Shown here: positions 34,733 through 49,700 of the stretch, in pieces
Numbering within the stretch: the stretch's first letter is position 1
Layout: each line of letters opens with the position of its first letter
Assembly (NCBI GenBank): GCA_034509925.1
Contig: CM067526.1
Coordinates: forward strand, 10,893,629-10,957,628
Origin: Hirudinaria manillensis
Taxonomy: Eukaryota; Annelida; Clitellata; Hirudinida; Hirudinidae
DNA length: 64,000 bases
Reading direction: 5' to 3'
Notes under the pieces: model-generated
Databases searched by the model: none
What the model was told of the DNA's origin: nothing
What the model saw: only the letters and a program-made list of their open reading frames with translations
Made by a program: the position numbers and the translations under genes

Positions 34733-37700
34733 ATGGCAGCGGCCGTTGATACGTTGAGATTGTTTTGCTTGAATTTGTTCTGGTTCACTTCCCTCATTTG
34801 CATTTCACCTTTCTTCATTCTTCCATCCTCCTCGTCGTCGTCGTCGTCGCCGAGTTACATTTGCCAGCTCCTATCCAATGGGGGTTACATTCAGAGAAAG
34901 GTTGGTTGCATTTTGTTTTCAATTTGTTTTAAATTAATTAAAAGTCAATTTCTTTTGGATACTAAAATGCATTTAAAAAATATTTCTGTTGCATTTAGGT
35001 TGAATAATTGATTGACATTTGAATAAGATCATTTGCCTTCATCCTGCAATGCCTGCAATGAAAGAGCTTGACCAATTAGCCTCATTAATTCCGGCCAATT
35101 AATAATTCATGTTCAATTAACCAATCACAGGTAGTCGTTGAGAAGACTGACAGTCCATGTACCATCAAGAACGATTTGATCCTCACGGAAAAATACGAAA
35201 TCATCATCAGGCCCGGGGTTGAACTGAGGTTCGCACCAAGAGTCACCCTCGGCATCAATGGGACCCTCACTGCTAGAGTTAGAATTTGAACATCTTAAAT
35301 AAATAAATAATAATAATAATAATTATTATTATTGTTATTATTGCTATTTATTTTCTACAATATTGTTATTCAATGTTAATTATATATATTTTTTTTTCAT
35401 AAATCATTTTGTTTCTAATAAAATTTAATTTGATTTAACATTTAACATTAACAATGATAACACATAACACATTACACATTACAAAACAGGACAGTTCAAA
35501 GGCCATGAATTCTTGAAACTTGAATGGAATTTATCATAAAACGATTTTATTATTAAAACACTTTAAGTTATCCTGAATTATTCATAATCATCGTTATTGC
35601 TTTTCGAAATTCAGGGAACTCCGGATGAAAGAATAAAATTCACAAAGGCAGTCGGGACGGAGTTTGAACCCGAGTGGCCCAAGACGTCGCGTTTGGTGGA
35701 CGATTTCAGTGTCCACCTGGGAAGGTTGGAACTCCTTTATAAGGACGATTGGAGGGGAATCTGTGCCAACTTTGAAAAGTGAATTCAGTTTTTTTTTTAA
35801 TTTATTTCTGATTATGTTGTTGTTGTTGTTGTTGTGATTATGTTTGATTGTATCAGAACTACTGGAGATGTTGATTTAAAGTTTATTTGGGACTAATGAA
35901 TGCATGAATGAATTTGGATGTTTGCCTGCAAAATTGAAAATTTGTTTTTGTTAATTTGTTGAAACCAGCAGAAGAAAAGTTTCAATTCCTTGGAATGTAA
36001 ATAATGTTTCACAACAACATCAACAACAAAAACATAAACATAAATGATTATCAACCACATTTATTTTACAACCCAACAAAACATTGCAGTTGGACCCAAG
36101 CAGACGTCGATGTGACCTGCAGACAATTGGGATTCAAAACCGGAAACTTCAGTTTCCTGTCTTGGGGCCGCAACCACACGAAGTACATGTTGTTCCACAA
36201 ACCATCCTGCATTGGAAAAGAAAACAGCATCTTGGATTGTCCCGGTGCCCAGCGCATCAGAGTCGGCTCCAAGATTTGCAGTGAGTTTATTTTTACCATT
36301 ATTAATATTATTATTACATATAAATGCAGTGTTGATTATTAAAGATATTAATTTTTATTATTAATTAGTTTAAAGGACACTGATGTATTTTAGAATGAAT
36401 TCTGGTGATTTTAACAATTTCTTCAAATTTTATATATGTTTAAGTTTTCTTTTTAAACATTCAAATTAAAAAGCATATTCCAAGTTCAAGGGTTAGGGTT
36501 AGGGTTAACTCTTAACCCATTTTTAATATTTTCAACTCAAAATAAATAAATAAAAAAAAAAAGAAAGAATTCTCAGAAAGTGTCTTTTTCCCCAGGGAAC
36601 CAAAGAAACCATTCACCTGCACTGCAGAGGACTTCTGGAAAATTCTTTTGTTTACAACGAGTATTGGTCAGGCCTTGAATTCTACAACACGACGACTTAC
36701 AAATTCATCCACGAACGACTCAGCATCAACGAATCAACTTCGGTGCTCGAGAACGTTGACATCTTGTTTGCAGGTAGAACAACATGTTGGAGATGATTGT
36801 TGGAAAGTTGGAATGTTGCAAAGCATTTCTCAACATTTCTTGCTTGCTTGTATTTTGCTTTGATGATATTTTTAATGTGTAAATTTTTAAATAGAATTTT
36901 ATTCTTCAATTTAATAATTTTGTAAAATTGCAATGATTTCATTGTAAATAATGTTAATATTTAGATATTGGGTAAATCAAGTATACTAAGATTGAGCTAA
37001 TATTTCGAGAGTGATATTTATGAATGTAAATACTACTCATTTAGCACAAATGTGTTTTACAATTAAAAGTTGAATGAAATTCCACGACTTAAATCTTCAC
37101 TTACTCACTCACTCACTCACTCACTCGTTCCAAAGGTTCTGGCAGGACTGGTGAACCCGTGCCGGCAGTAAGGGGTGGACCCCACGTCCCACACCTCAAA
37201 AGCGTCAGAATCCTTCACTCGGCACTCGATGCCACCAACTTCACAAACGTCTTCTCCTCAACTCTCGTCCACAATTCCACGTTTGTTAACAACAGGGGTC
37301 AGTCCGGTGCAAACTTTTGCACGATTTTCATGTTCATTGTTTTAGAGTTTTTTTTTGTTTTATTTCATATATAAATATTGGTTTCATTCAGACCAAAAGG
37401 TTAATAAGGAATGTAAATGAATTGTTGCTTTGCACATTTTTTAAGAATTTTTAAAATTAATATTTTTGAATTTCAGCTAAATTGGTTTTTAAATATGTGT
37501 ATTTTTTAAATTATGTATTCTAATGCCTAATTTGCCATAGATATCTTTAGTATTATTATGAACTTTTCCAAAGTATATAACATTTATGAGAATACCTTTT
37601 ATTTTTATGTGGTTATGACCCCAATTTGAGTCTACTAAACTTTTATTATTGAATTTCATGACCAGAAATGACTAAAATCATTACCAATCTTAAATCTATG

Positions 37701-40700
37701 TTCACAGAGTAAAATGTTGTTGGTTCAACTTCAGGACATGGAATTGTCGTTGAAAGTCACATGGGCCACGTGAAGCTCACGGACAACACCGTCACTGGCA
37801 ACCATGGCAACGGAGTCAAGGTTAAGTTCCTCGACGGACGATACGTCATCTTCGACAAGCAATTGACCTTCTGTGACATTCCAAGCCTGGCCTCCCAAAC
37901 TTATCCGCTTCTGATTTAATGGCATTCCCATCTACGGCACCAGTTGCGGACACGTAAGACTCCATTTGGTTTTGAGATTTCTAACTATTATTTTGCATAA
38001 ACTGCATAAATTTTATTTATTCATTTATTTAAAATTTCTCTAAATATTATTCAATTTTATTAATAATTTAAAGTAATTTTTTTCACAATGCAATTCAGAA
38101 ATTCGAGACCAAAATTGGAAGTCGGTTGACGTTCAACATACTGGAGATGGACATCGAGCCCGGAGTTTCGGGGTCTCTGACGGTGTACGACGGGTGGAGT
38201 CCCGAGGATCCCGTGCTGGGGTCGTATGATATCATCAATGGTACCCTGCCTAGTGGCGTGACCTCGAGTTACCATTCCATGTACGTCATGTTCAGGTGGC
38301 TGAAGCCAATCAGACGTGACTGCCAGACTTTGAAGACATGCATTAAATTTGCAATGCTCATAGACAGTGCCAAAGGTTTGGGGAGATTTAAGTTGAATTT
38401 TAATTCTTGTTAATGAGTCAACTTATTGCAATTGGAATTGATGTGTTTCTTTTTTTTATCATTGTTATCATTTATCAATTTTATCATCACTACTGGCATA
38501 CTAGCAGGATACATTTAAAGAATCCAATGCAAACTCCTAAACTCTCCACCTAACAACTATCAACCTTTCTGCGTGACAAATATTCTGTGTAGAAAAATAA
38601 TTCAATATTATCAAATTATTTTCAATTTATTCTCAAATAACACATGACAATCTTTTTTTCAGAGTCAATGCCCGAATTGTACGTCAACAACTCCATTGTT
38701 TCCAACAACTTGCAACACGGGATTTTATTGAAAATGTCAGGAATTATGTTGCAATTAACTCCAGTTTCATCACCCACAACAATTATGGAGCCGGAATCAG
38801 AGTTTATGGAGGAGCAGGTATTTTGAACTTAATTCAATCAATTATTACTTGACGACTCCACCAGAAGCTATGAGTCATAAGTTAAAACATATTATAAAAT
38901 TGGTTATTTCTGATTAATTTGTATAAGTTTCTTCTTTTTCATGCAAAAACTAAATTAAATTTCTTAAATGATCCAAGTAAAAGAGATATATTTCCCTGGA
39001 ACAGGTGACATCTTGATAAATGCAAGCACAGTGAATCACAACATGGACAATGGAGTCAACATAACCGTTGACGGAGGCAGAAGGATCCTCAACGGATCCT
39101 CGTTCAACTACAACTTTGGCAATGGAGTCAACATGACCTTCAATGAAACTAACATCGACAACAAAACCAGATACGCAAGGTTGCAAGATACGAAAGAAAA
39201 TATGTTTCCATTTCATTTAATATCATCTCTTAAAACGTCAACAAAACCGTAAAACATTTTCAAATGAAAACATATTCCAAACATTTCCATCCAGGCAGCA
39301 AAAGACCGAAATCTCTCGCTCGTCCTTCCTTGGAAACCTCGGCCACGGTCTGAGTATCGGAAATTACTGCATGTCGGCTCTTCACGCCATAAACGACAGT
39401 CGATTCGTTCGAAATCACAAGAACGGCATTGAATTCCTGTCTTGCTACAAGCACATTCCTCAGGCAAACATCACAAACATAACCATTGGGTTAGGATTAC
39501 TGTTGTTGTTGTTGCTGCAGTTGGACTCAGTTATTGGTTATATTTCAACTTCCAATTTCTCTCAGATCTTTAAATCCTAATATACTTTCTAGAAGTTCAT
39601 TCTTGTTTTATTTATCTGTATGCATCTGCTCTTCTAATCTTAACATGTTAAGATTAAGTATCATTAACATAATTAATAATAAGCAAAATAGGAAATAGTT
39701 ACTTATTCTTAATTAACCAGAAATTATTTCCAATAATGATCATAAAAAAGTTTAAAATTAATTTCCAAATAGGTACAATGAATTCAAGGATAACAAGGAT
39801 CACGCAATCAGGATGTCACCTCTGTTAAATGCTGTCGGGAGAATCGCAAACAACTCCTTCTCTGAGCATGGAAGACACGTCTTGTTGATCGATAATTCCG
39901 ATGATTTCAGAAAGAAAACGTTTTTCCAAGGAATTTCAGTCAATTATGAAGTTGAAGGCAATTTGTAAGAATGAAATTTCATTTGAATTATTGGTTTTAA
40001 CTTGAACTAGAGATGGCCAGCCACACGTTGCTGTGGCTCATTCTGATTAATATTATAATATGTTTATTTTTACAATTTCACAATGCTTGAGGGTTACGAT
40101 ATTTTAAGCTTTTTCATGTCCATGGCAAGATGGCAGGATTTAAAAAAAAAAGCGTATTTTTACATGATATAGTTGTAGCATATATATGAAACCTATATAC
40201 AAACACTCCTCTAATCGAGCAATATGTTGTGTCAAAATTTCAAAGCAATTGGTTAAGTACTTTCAGAGAACATTTGCATGATACAAACAGACATTGCATT
40301 TTTATTTATATAGATGAAAACCATTTAACATTTGATTATCTTAGGTTCACTCAAAACAAAGGCTTGTATGTTGCCAACCTTCGACTAACTCAGGGCAGTG
40401 CTTTTCAGAAGATGAGTGTAAAGTAAGATCATGACTTAATTAATTCATTAATCAGTTAGTTATAACCTTCACTTCTTCAGATGACTTAATAATAATAATA
40501 ATAATAATAATAGCAATAACAATAACAATAATAATAATAATAATTTGCTTATTTGTAAATCAGATTCAATAAATTCACTGACAACACAATCGAGAGTTCA
40601 CTGAAGGGCCTGAACGAGAGAACGAAATCAAGAGCGGTTGTAATCCTCTCCTCGGACAACATTCAATTCCAAAGGAACCACCTCGAAAACCCCACATCTG

Positions 40701-40782
40701 AGTACGAAATGTCAACCCAACTGCCCGAAATGAGTGCCACTCTCCTCGCCACGGAGGTCTGGTGGGGAACTCCGAGATACGA
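34733..40782 (+). CDS. bark: bark segment 1: signal peptide and first SRCR/CUB/beta-helix repeat (exons 1-14)
   Basis: Exons: 34733-34900, 35131-35277, 35615-35778, 36090-36280, 36596-36773, 37136-37297, 37735-37953, 38099-38375, 38663-38817, 39005-39179, 39295-39489, 39773-39964, 40345-40422, 40564-40782. Exon 2 gives the beta-helix entry (IIIRPGVELRFAP). Exons 3-4 form the SRCR domain (LELLYKDDWRGIC, DVTCRQLGF, CIGKENSILDCPG). Exon 8 is the CUB-like domain (SGSLTVYDGWSPEDPVLG). Exons 9-13 carry Asn-rich beta-helix rungs such as NNLQHGI and NKGLYVAN. Exon 14 ends in VWWGTPRYE, the repeat-closing motif. Apparent frame breaks lie near 36596, 37915 and 38743. Confidence 0.88.
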
Positions 40783-43700
40783 GTGAGTAATTATTATTAT
40801 TAATTATTCAAAATTATTCATAAGTAATCATGGCTATTTTAAGAAATACCAGTGCAATCATAAGTTTTTTACTTACTGCTCAGATGCAATCAGATGAGAT
40901 AGAAAACCTGGAATAAATAATAAGTTCATAATAATAGGAAATAACTAAAATACATATTCCTATGATATAAAATTATAATAATTTTACCAAAAAAAAATCA
41001 ATACAGGTATAACAATTTAATTTGATTAACAAATTAAACAGCTTTTTACCTTTCAAAAATCCTGAATTAATTCTCAAACTCCCATAGGAGCATTACGATG
41101 AAAATCTTTGACCAATCGTCTCGTTCCAATTTGGCTCGCATCAAGTACCACCCTTCGCTGGAATATCCCTGGCTCTATGGACCAGTTCTGACGGACAGGA
41201 GCATAGAAATTGAAGTGGAGTTCAACAGAGGTGACAAATTAGGCGGGAGACTCGGGCAGACGTTTACGACCGAACCGGGGAAGGTTTACCACGTCGACAG
41301 GGACATCACCGTCAATGGGTTCGGAAGACTGATCATCACTCCAGGTTGTTTCTTCCACTTGAGTTTTATGTTATTTTATCGTGTTTTTATTTATTTAAAG
41401 GCATGTTAACTATACTTTTTAATTGGAATTTAATAGAAAAAAAAAATCATATAAATTAGATAACTAGATACAATTAATAATACAATCGTTTAAATAGTTA
41501 TGTGTTAAAGAAGACACTCTTTGATTTTCCTCAGGAACTGTCTTGGAATTTGAGAATTCCATCGGGATGTTGATCCAAGGACAGGCGGAGTTTGATGGGT
41601 CGTTGGAAAATCCAATACTGATGAAACTGAAGAATGAATCCACATTCACAAATCACTCGCTGATAAGGATGATGGATGGAGTGAATGAACTGGAAGGAAG
41701 ACTGGAAATGAGACTCAATGAAACTGACGACTGGGGCACGATTTGTAGTGAAGTGGGTGTATTTTCAAAATTTCAGATGCATATTTATAGTCGTAATTAA
41801 AATAAAAAATAAATTAAATAATAAAAAAAATTAGCAATTCCTAAAATCTGTGTCAACATTGCTTGCCTATGTCTTTGAATTTACAAAATGTTCCACAGGG
41901 ATGGACAATGATGGATGCTTCAGTGGCCTGCAGAATGATGGGTTATGTCATCCATCCAGACGACTGGAAGCCAAAGATTAACAAGCCTGGTTCTCCAGAC
42001 ATGAAGATCCTCAGAAGCAGCGTGGATTGTACCGACCTTGATGATGATTTGTTGGAATGCAGAGCAGAACTTGAGGGTGAACATCCCTGCATGCACTCCG
42101 GAGATGTTTACCTGAAGTGCCACTTACCTTCTTGGGCAGGTAAGTGAAAACGACAAGCTTTTTTTGTTTTGTTTCTAAATCCAAATTATGTTTCAAATTC
42201 ATTTCATCAAATGTTTAGGGGTGAGCTTTTGTGGCCACAGCACCTTCAGGAAGGATGAAACATGTTAGTATCACAGAGGCAGGTCTTCAAGATCCGAGCG
42301 TGCCCTTGTACGGTCCTGCCCTCAGAATCGATTACAATGTACATTCTCTGAGCAATCTTGTCATAGAGAACAATGCAGAAGATGGCATGCTGATCATGAA
42401 AAATGATGTGAGAATTTGATTTTATCATTTTATTTTTTCAGATTGGCTATGACACGTAGACTAAATTCTTTGGAGAAATTAATGAAATCTTTAATGATGC
42501 TCAGACCTGACTTTTAACCTTCCTTTTTATAATACACATGACAGGTTTTATGCTAATTCCAAACTGGAGTATTCAATCATAGAAAACAACAGAGGCAATG
42601 GACTCTCAGTGAGGGGATCATTCTTTGAGGCATCCAACTGTCAATTCAGAAATAATCTAAAGACTGGGCTTGAATACAATCCATCTCTCTCAGCCTATGA
42701 AACTCTGGAGATAAGAACCAGGGCTCACAAATACATTGACTTTAATCAATCACTCTCCTATAACCTGAAAGATTATGAAGTACACTGGTTTCTGACAAAA
42801 TCCAAGAGTTCTTCTGAATTCATTGTTTATGACCTTGAGATTAGTGTATCCAATACCTTCAAGGTTAGCCAATGACAATTTGACTAAAAATTGACCAAAA
42901 AGTCTTAGAAATTTAACTAAATTCAATCCTCATAATTTTCCATAAAATGCAGATAATGATAGACATTTTGGATTACAATCCTGACACCAGCCAGGAGAAA
43001 GTGGTGATCTATGACAGTAGAAAATCTTCCATAACCGAAGGAACAAGAAGATGGCAAATCGAAGAGGACCTCGTGGATTTTCCAATAATTTCTTCATTTC
43101 AGTTACGTCACCATTAGGTGGAGTGTCAGAGGCATATCGACAGGAAGGTTTTTCATTCGTCGCAAGATCCAGTTAGTAACGTTTTCAAATTTGTCTTAAA
43201 ATTTTAGATAATCATTCTCTTTTATCTGACATCCTGAAAGGGGGTTTCCCTTTGGATAGACCTTTAAAGTACATTTGCATTGCATTTTTGTTGACTTATG
43301 TATAAATCTATATTGTTGTTTGTCCAATATAAAAACTTCAATCACTTAAAAGTTAGATAGGGTTTTATTAAGTTGTTAATTATTTTATACTAGGGATTAT
43401 TTTTTATTTCATTAATATTAAAATGACAGTACCATTCTAATTACTACAACTTTTTTTAGGACCGTGGGAATGGAAATATCCGTTTGGAAGAGTGGCTCTA
43501 CAAGATAGTCTCATTGAAGGCAACAAAATGGGATTCACTGCTCATCTATATAGTCATCCATCGGATGAATATCTGACCATCAATCACAGATACAATTGGG
43601 AAAAGATCAGAATCTTAAAGTCAAAATTCTACAAGAACAGTATGCCAGCGTTTACATCCCCAGACACACAAAAACCACCCGACTGTACCTTCCAACTCCT

Positions 43701-46700
43701 GATGAACTTCAGACTACTCTGAGAGTCGCAGAAGTCTCTTTTCTCATCGAATCCTGCACGTTCGAAGAAAACGGAGGAGGAATAACTGCAGAAACATGTT
43801 GGCGTTGGGTTCTCGAGTAACGTTTGGATTTGGCAGGCAAGGAATTTGTTGCTGTGATTTATCTCGTTTCTCATTCTCAACAAACATTCTAACGACGTTT
43901 TTACACAATTTAACAGCTTGAAAATAACACTTTCGTAAGAAACAGAGCGGGAGGCCTGTACGTAGAATTCCCGAGGGTCAACCTTCTATTCACGGACTTG
44001 TTCAACCACAGCATTGACATCAATAACACTCTGGCTCTATACAACACAGACTTTGAATTCTATGTAGGAGGATTCTATTGCAACGCCAGCGTAACTGGCA
44101 ACAAATTCACCAAAAACAAATGCAGAAAAGGTTGCATAGAATTTGCGGGAACCGAAAAGGATTTCGAATTTCGTGACAACGAAATAATTGGCAACACTGG
44201 AAAGTATGGAAATTTTATTGTTTATGTAATAACATGTTGCACGCTACATATATTTGTTTTTCTTATTAATTTACTTTATTCAGATTTATGATGGAAGTGC
44301 ACATGACTAGCCACACTCCTTTTACGCAGTGGGTTGAAGTAAGGATTCGACTCATTTGCTGCAAGAGGTTAAAAAATTAATTTAAAAAATAACTTCTTTT
44401 ATCAGGCTTCAGTGCTCTACAATAAATTTGAAAACAATAGAAGACCTGAAATTGATGCCAGCCAATCCTTTTCTGCCAACAAACCTTCTTTTTATACTTT
44501 CGGTGTGAGGGGATTGCAGAACTTAACCATAAACAGGAATCTCTTTAACAACCCTCTGCTCGGCCTAGAACTTTTGGGAGGACAGTCGTCTTCCAAGCTG
44601 GAAAACTATTTGGACGTCACTGAGAACTGGTGGGGCACAACTGATCAGTCGGAAATTAAGAAAAAAATATTCGATTTTGACGACTGGAACAGTTTTGCCA
44701 TAGCTGAATACCATCCTTATTTGGTGGCCTCGTCATTCGAAGCCAACAGATGCATTGAGCCAAAACTACGCACTGTCATAAGATCTAACGAAGCCTCTCG
44801 GCGGCAGAATAATGGAGAACGTAAGATTGGTTCGGCGCTCCGAGCCCTATTTAGTCGAGAGAGATCTGACGGTCATGAGGGGTTATTCTCTTGTCATCGA
44901 AGAAGGCGTTCGCATGAAGTTCAATCCAGGCGTAGGAATCCTCGTCCTTGGTTCTCTGACAGCCGTTGGCTCAGAAACTAATAAAATCAAGTTCGAGCCT
45001 GTTGAACGACAGACAAACCAAAGAATGAAGAGGTACTGAGAACATGTCAAAAGAATGCAGGAAATTTTTTACAATCTTTTAAAATCCCACAGGAGCGAAC
45101 AACCACCGTCCTCGTATCAGCTCGTCCATCCCGATGTGGACTTCGACATCGGATTTCAAATGAGATTCAGAGGCGGAGACGAAGACGGAGGATTTTTGGA
45201 GGTTTTCAACAAAACCGAACAAAGGTGGTCCATCGTCTGCGACGACTCATTCAACGACAGGACAGCTGAAGTTGTTTGCAGGACCATGCACAAGGAACCC
45301 TCCAATGTTGTCGTCCAAAGGAAATCATTTTTACGATATTTTTGTCCTCGGTTATCCAAAGATGCACGAGCAGGTTTTGATAACACCTTGCAAACACGAC
45401 GAATGCTCTTGCATTTAAAATTGAAAGTTTTAATTTATTTTCCAGGTAATCGAATGGTTTTGGAGAGAGACTATGACTTGTGATGGATCGGAAAGCAATT
45501 TGAAAGAATGCAAACACAGGATCAACTATGACCTTCCGAGGTGCATTGAAGAGAGAAATTACGTTTACGTCAGGTGCGGGAAGCGCAATTTGGCTCCAAA
45601 TCACGACTACTGGGGAAACATCAGATTCTCAACGGCAGACTACGACACTGATCTGTCATCATCTGGCTACTCGACCTTCCAGCATGTTTGATTTTTATGG
45701 AGCGGGAGTATTGCACGATGAAAAAGTGGCTTCGATACAATCTGTTTATCAGGTATGATAATCTTTCGAATTTATTTCTTATTCATTGCATCAAAATTAA
45801 TTTCAGGACATTTTCAAAATTATTTAACACCTTCCTTTATCTAGATCATCTCCCATCAATCACCGAGATGATCAAAGCGACCATCTCTTGTTACGTGTAA
45901 CCCAGTAACACAATTTTCAGAATCCCGACTCTTCTCACGTTCGGATACACAATGCGGCCTGGAACGGCTACGATTATATAGCGCCAAATGATCGCTTTTC
46001 CATAGTAGACGGAGGCATTAGAAACATCAATGGCTACGCAGTGGGTGCACTCATTTTAAACGGCCAATCATCCGAAGGGGATTCTCAATTCGTGCCTCTG
46101 GTGACAAGCGACGTTCCGCACAATCTGCACGGAATGCTTCGAATGTGCACAGCCGAGAAACTGGTTCACGTTCGAAGGCGAGCCCTCGTATATCATCGCT
46201 ACACGTTTGACACCGTCGATTGCATAAAAGTAATTCAAATTATCTCTTTTTTTAAACTTAATTATAATTTCTTCTAATAATTTAATTAACATTAATTGAG
46301 GTTTATTTTTAATTTTTAATCGAACTTAGCTTTTATTTAACAATTCATGAGCATGGAAGCGTTGATAGGTGAAACTGGACAGGAATAGAAAATCATAATA
46401 GGCTTTTCTATTTATTCCATTTTTTCATAAGCCGCTTTAACCCTCGGGCGCTTTCCTAGAAATCCTAGGCGCGGAGAGGCATCGGAATTTCATTTCTCTT
46501 TGAAATTACTCTCGGATCCATAACCATAAATGAAGTCCGACTTAACAGAATATAAAAACAAACGTCACGTTAAATCTCCTTTAAAACAGATTATCAGGAG
46601 CAGAGAGCCCCACAAGCAAGTGGCCATACGATTCTTGCAACTCAATCTGTTCAACGATTCCATCTATAAGAATTCCATTCAAATATTCAACGGGGAATTT

Positions 46701-49700
46701 TTCGATCCGAGCCAAATGATCGCCAATCTCACGTACAACAGTAGCACGAGCGAAAGAAGGAGATTCTATTCCACAGGACAATTCTTTGACACTTTAGGAC
46801 TCAGGATTACGGCATCTCCCGCATTCGGGGACTATGGTTTCATTGCCGAGGTCGTCACTCTACCCATCTCACCAATCTTCGTCCAGGATTATGGTAATTC
46901 ACCAGAATGCCTTTCGCTCGAGCATTGATAATGCGTTGCTGTTTCACTTGTTGTTCCTCGTTGTAATTATGTTTGGTAAAATAAGTCATGTTTCTGTTAA
47001 CGTTCCAGGTAGCTCTAGGAGACAGATCATTTCCAGAAACTCCATGACCGATTGTCTGAGAGGAGCCGTCCTCTACAAAAACGTTGGCGAGAATAATCCG
47101 AGAATCATCATCGAGAAGAATCAGATCAGACACTGTGGCTTGAAGGTGAAAAAATAAGAGATGTGACAGAAAGGAGAGACCAATTTCAATTTAATACGAA
47201 CCGATTGAAACATTTTTTTTTCATTTCCAGGTCTTCAACAACACGTCGCCCGGAGTGATCGACATGTTCGTCCAGAACACACGCCTGGTGACGGTCTCTA
47301 ACAACTACATCGTCCACAATGCCGGCGGGATCAGTATCAACACCACGACCAAAGACAACGACGCCTCCGTCTACGCCAACGTCACCAACAACGTCATTAT
47401 GAGGAACACCCACTGCGAGCCTCTCCATCTGGAGGGTAATCGTCGCCTGGAAATGTTTATCCCTGCTTTGAGTGCATCGCTGACGAATCAAATGCAATTT
47501 CTTCCAGGGCATCACTTTCAGATGTTCCAGGTTCAAAACAATTACATCGCCCACAACGATGTCGAGTTCAGGAATGTCATTTCGGCCTTTGGTGTCCAGC
47601 TTAACTTCACCCTGAATGTTGTCCAGGGGAATGTCGGCCAGTGCATACTTAATGCCTCCGTACCTGAAAAAGTTGCCCATCCTTCTTCTCTGAAATCTTT
47701 AATCAGACGCTAATTAAATGAATTAATGAACTCTTCTCATCCTCTCTGCAGATCGATATAAACCAGCGCTACTACTACAACTCCATCTACAACAACCACG
47801 CCTTTGCGTACAACAGGAGCACCGTTTTTCTGAAATCAGCCAAGTTCCAGTTTTCTCACAACTTTTTCCTGAATCCCTACAACGTGTTTGAAATGGTCAC
47901 GTTCAACAGAACCAAGTATATAATTCATATTTCTTTTCATTCTGAAATATTTAAATTAAAAAAATAAAAAGCATTTCCTTTATTAACAAAGCAATTCTCG
48001 GATTAAAATCTTAATGCGCTCAAGCTTAGAAATACATTTCTGATTTTAACGAGAATCTCATAAAAGATTTAACTTATTATTTATTTATAAACGTATTACG
48101 AGTTCTAAAATAATAATAATAATAAGTTATTTATTATATCATAATCTTGGTCGGATTATCTCGGCTTAATAATTTTGCTACGCAGATTCTGCCTTTACTT
48201 CGTACTTCGTACTTTCATCACTTGAAATAGAATTGTTCCCAATCATCAATAATAAAAAAACAAATCAATTCTTTACTGGCGCTACTCGCAGATATCCCGA
48301 CGGATCGTATCCTAAAGTTCAGGCTGCACACAACTGGTGGGGCAAAAACCATAGGGCCTATGTTGGCGGAAGGATATGGGACAGGAAAGATGATGACAAC
48401 TTGATCGAAGTAGCCTTTGAGCCCTTCATTACTGACAATTCGACACTTCTTGATGGTGAGACATTATTAAGGCTTTCAAGTCTTACATTTTTTTTAAAAT
48501 ACTCCACTCTATAATATTCCAAGAGAAAGAAGATTTTTCTGCATCTTTCTTTTTTTTTCCTTCATTCCAATTAGGTTTTCCAGATTTTGTTCGAAATGAA
48601 TTTTTTAGCCTCTGGAGTCAATCTTAAGCCTTATCCGTTTCGGTCTTCCAGGTAAATGTTATCCTGGATGGAAACAGTATTCGAATAAGTGCTACATGTA
48701 CTTCGGAGGTGTCACGACGCAGGAAGAAGCTTCGCAGATCTGCAAGGTATAACGCCAATAAAAATTAAAGATATTTAATCCTGTAATGATCCGAGCGAGA
48801 AAAACTTATAAACCTTTTCTCTCAGGAAAATAAGGGTCGTCTAGCGTGGGCCAGGGATCCGAGTGGAAGAGAAAAGTACCTGGGCGAGTTAGTGGCCAAG
48901 TTTCAATTCAACTACGATCTGGATTGGAAGACTTGGGTCTTCAGCGATTGGCAGAGCGAAGGGAAGTGTTCCGTCCTGAGAGACTACAAAGTCGTAGCCG
49001 AAGATTGCCGTGCCATCTTGCCATTTATTTGCGAGAGAGGTCAGCTTAGATATCGACCTTGGCGCATGTTTGATGAACTGCATCTTTTGAACTTAAAAAC
49101 CCTTTCAGATCCTTTCATAAGGCCCAAGATGAACTGGCAACCTATCATCATAGCCATCGTATTTTCATCCATAGTCATCCTATTCGTCATCTTCCCCCTC
49201 CTCATATTTTGTTGCATCAAATCGGTTCACAGAAGAGAGGAAAAATCCGAACGTAAGGAGACATTACAGAGGTCCCTTCACGCCAGCAAGCAATCATTGA
49301 ATGCCAGTCGGCATTCCTTAGATGAACTTAACAGTAAGATCTTGACAAACATCTTCATTATAATGAAGCTATAACTTGATTACAAACAATCTATTATTTC
49401 AATTCCAGGATCGTACTTGGCCAGTGAAGGCTTCAAACGACCACCTTTGGTTTCGACGACCAGCTACAAGAAGAGCCTCGATTCGTCTTCGGACGTCAAA
49501 GTCGGCTACTCCACTTTTGGGGAGTCCGATTCCGAGTGGAGCGATGCCACGTTCAAGTATTACCCCTACAAGGGAAAACTCCCTCCTCACGTTGAAAATG
49601 AGATTCCGCTTCTGGGCAGCTCGAGCGGTGCCAGCATTCAGAAGGACCACTTGTACGACGACATAGAAAACTACACGCATGGCGACACGAGCGCCTTTAG

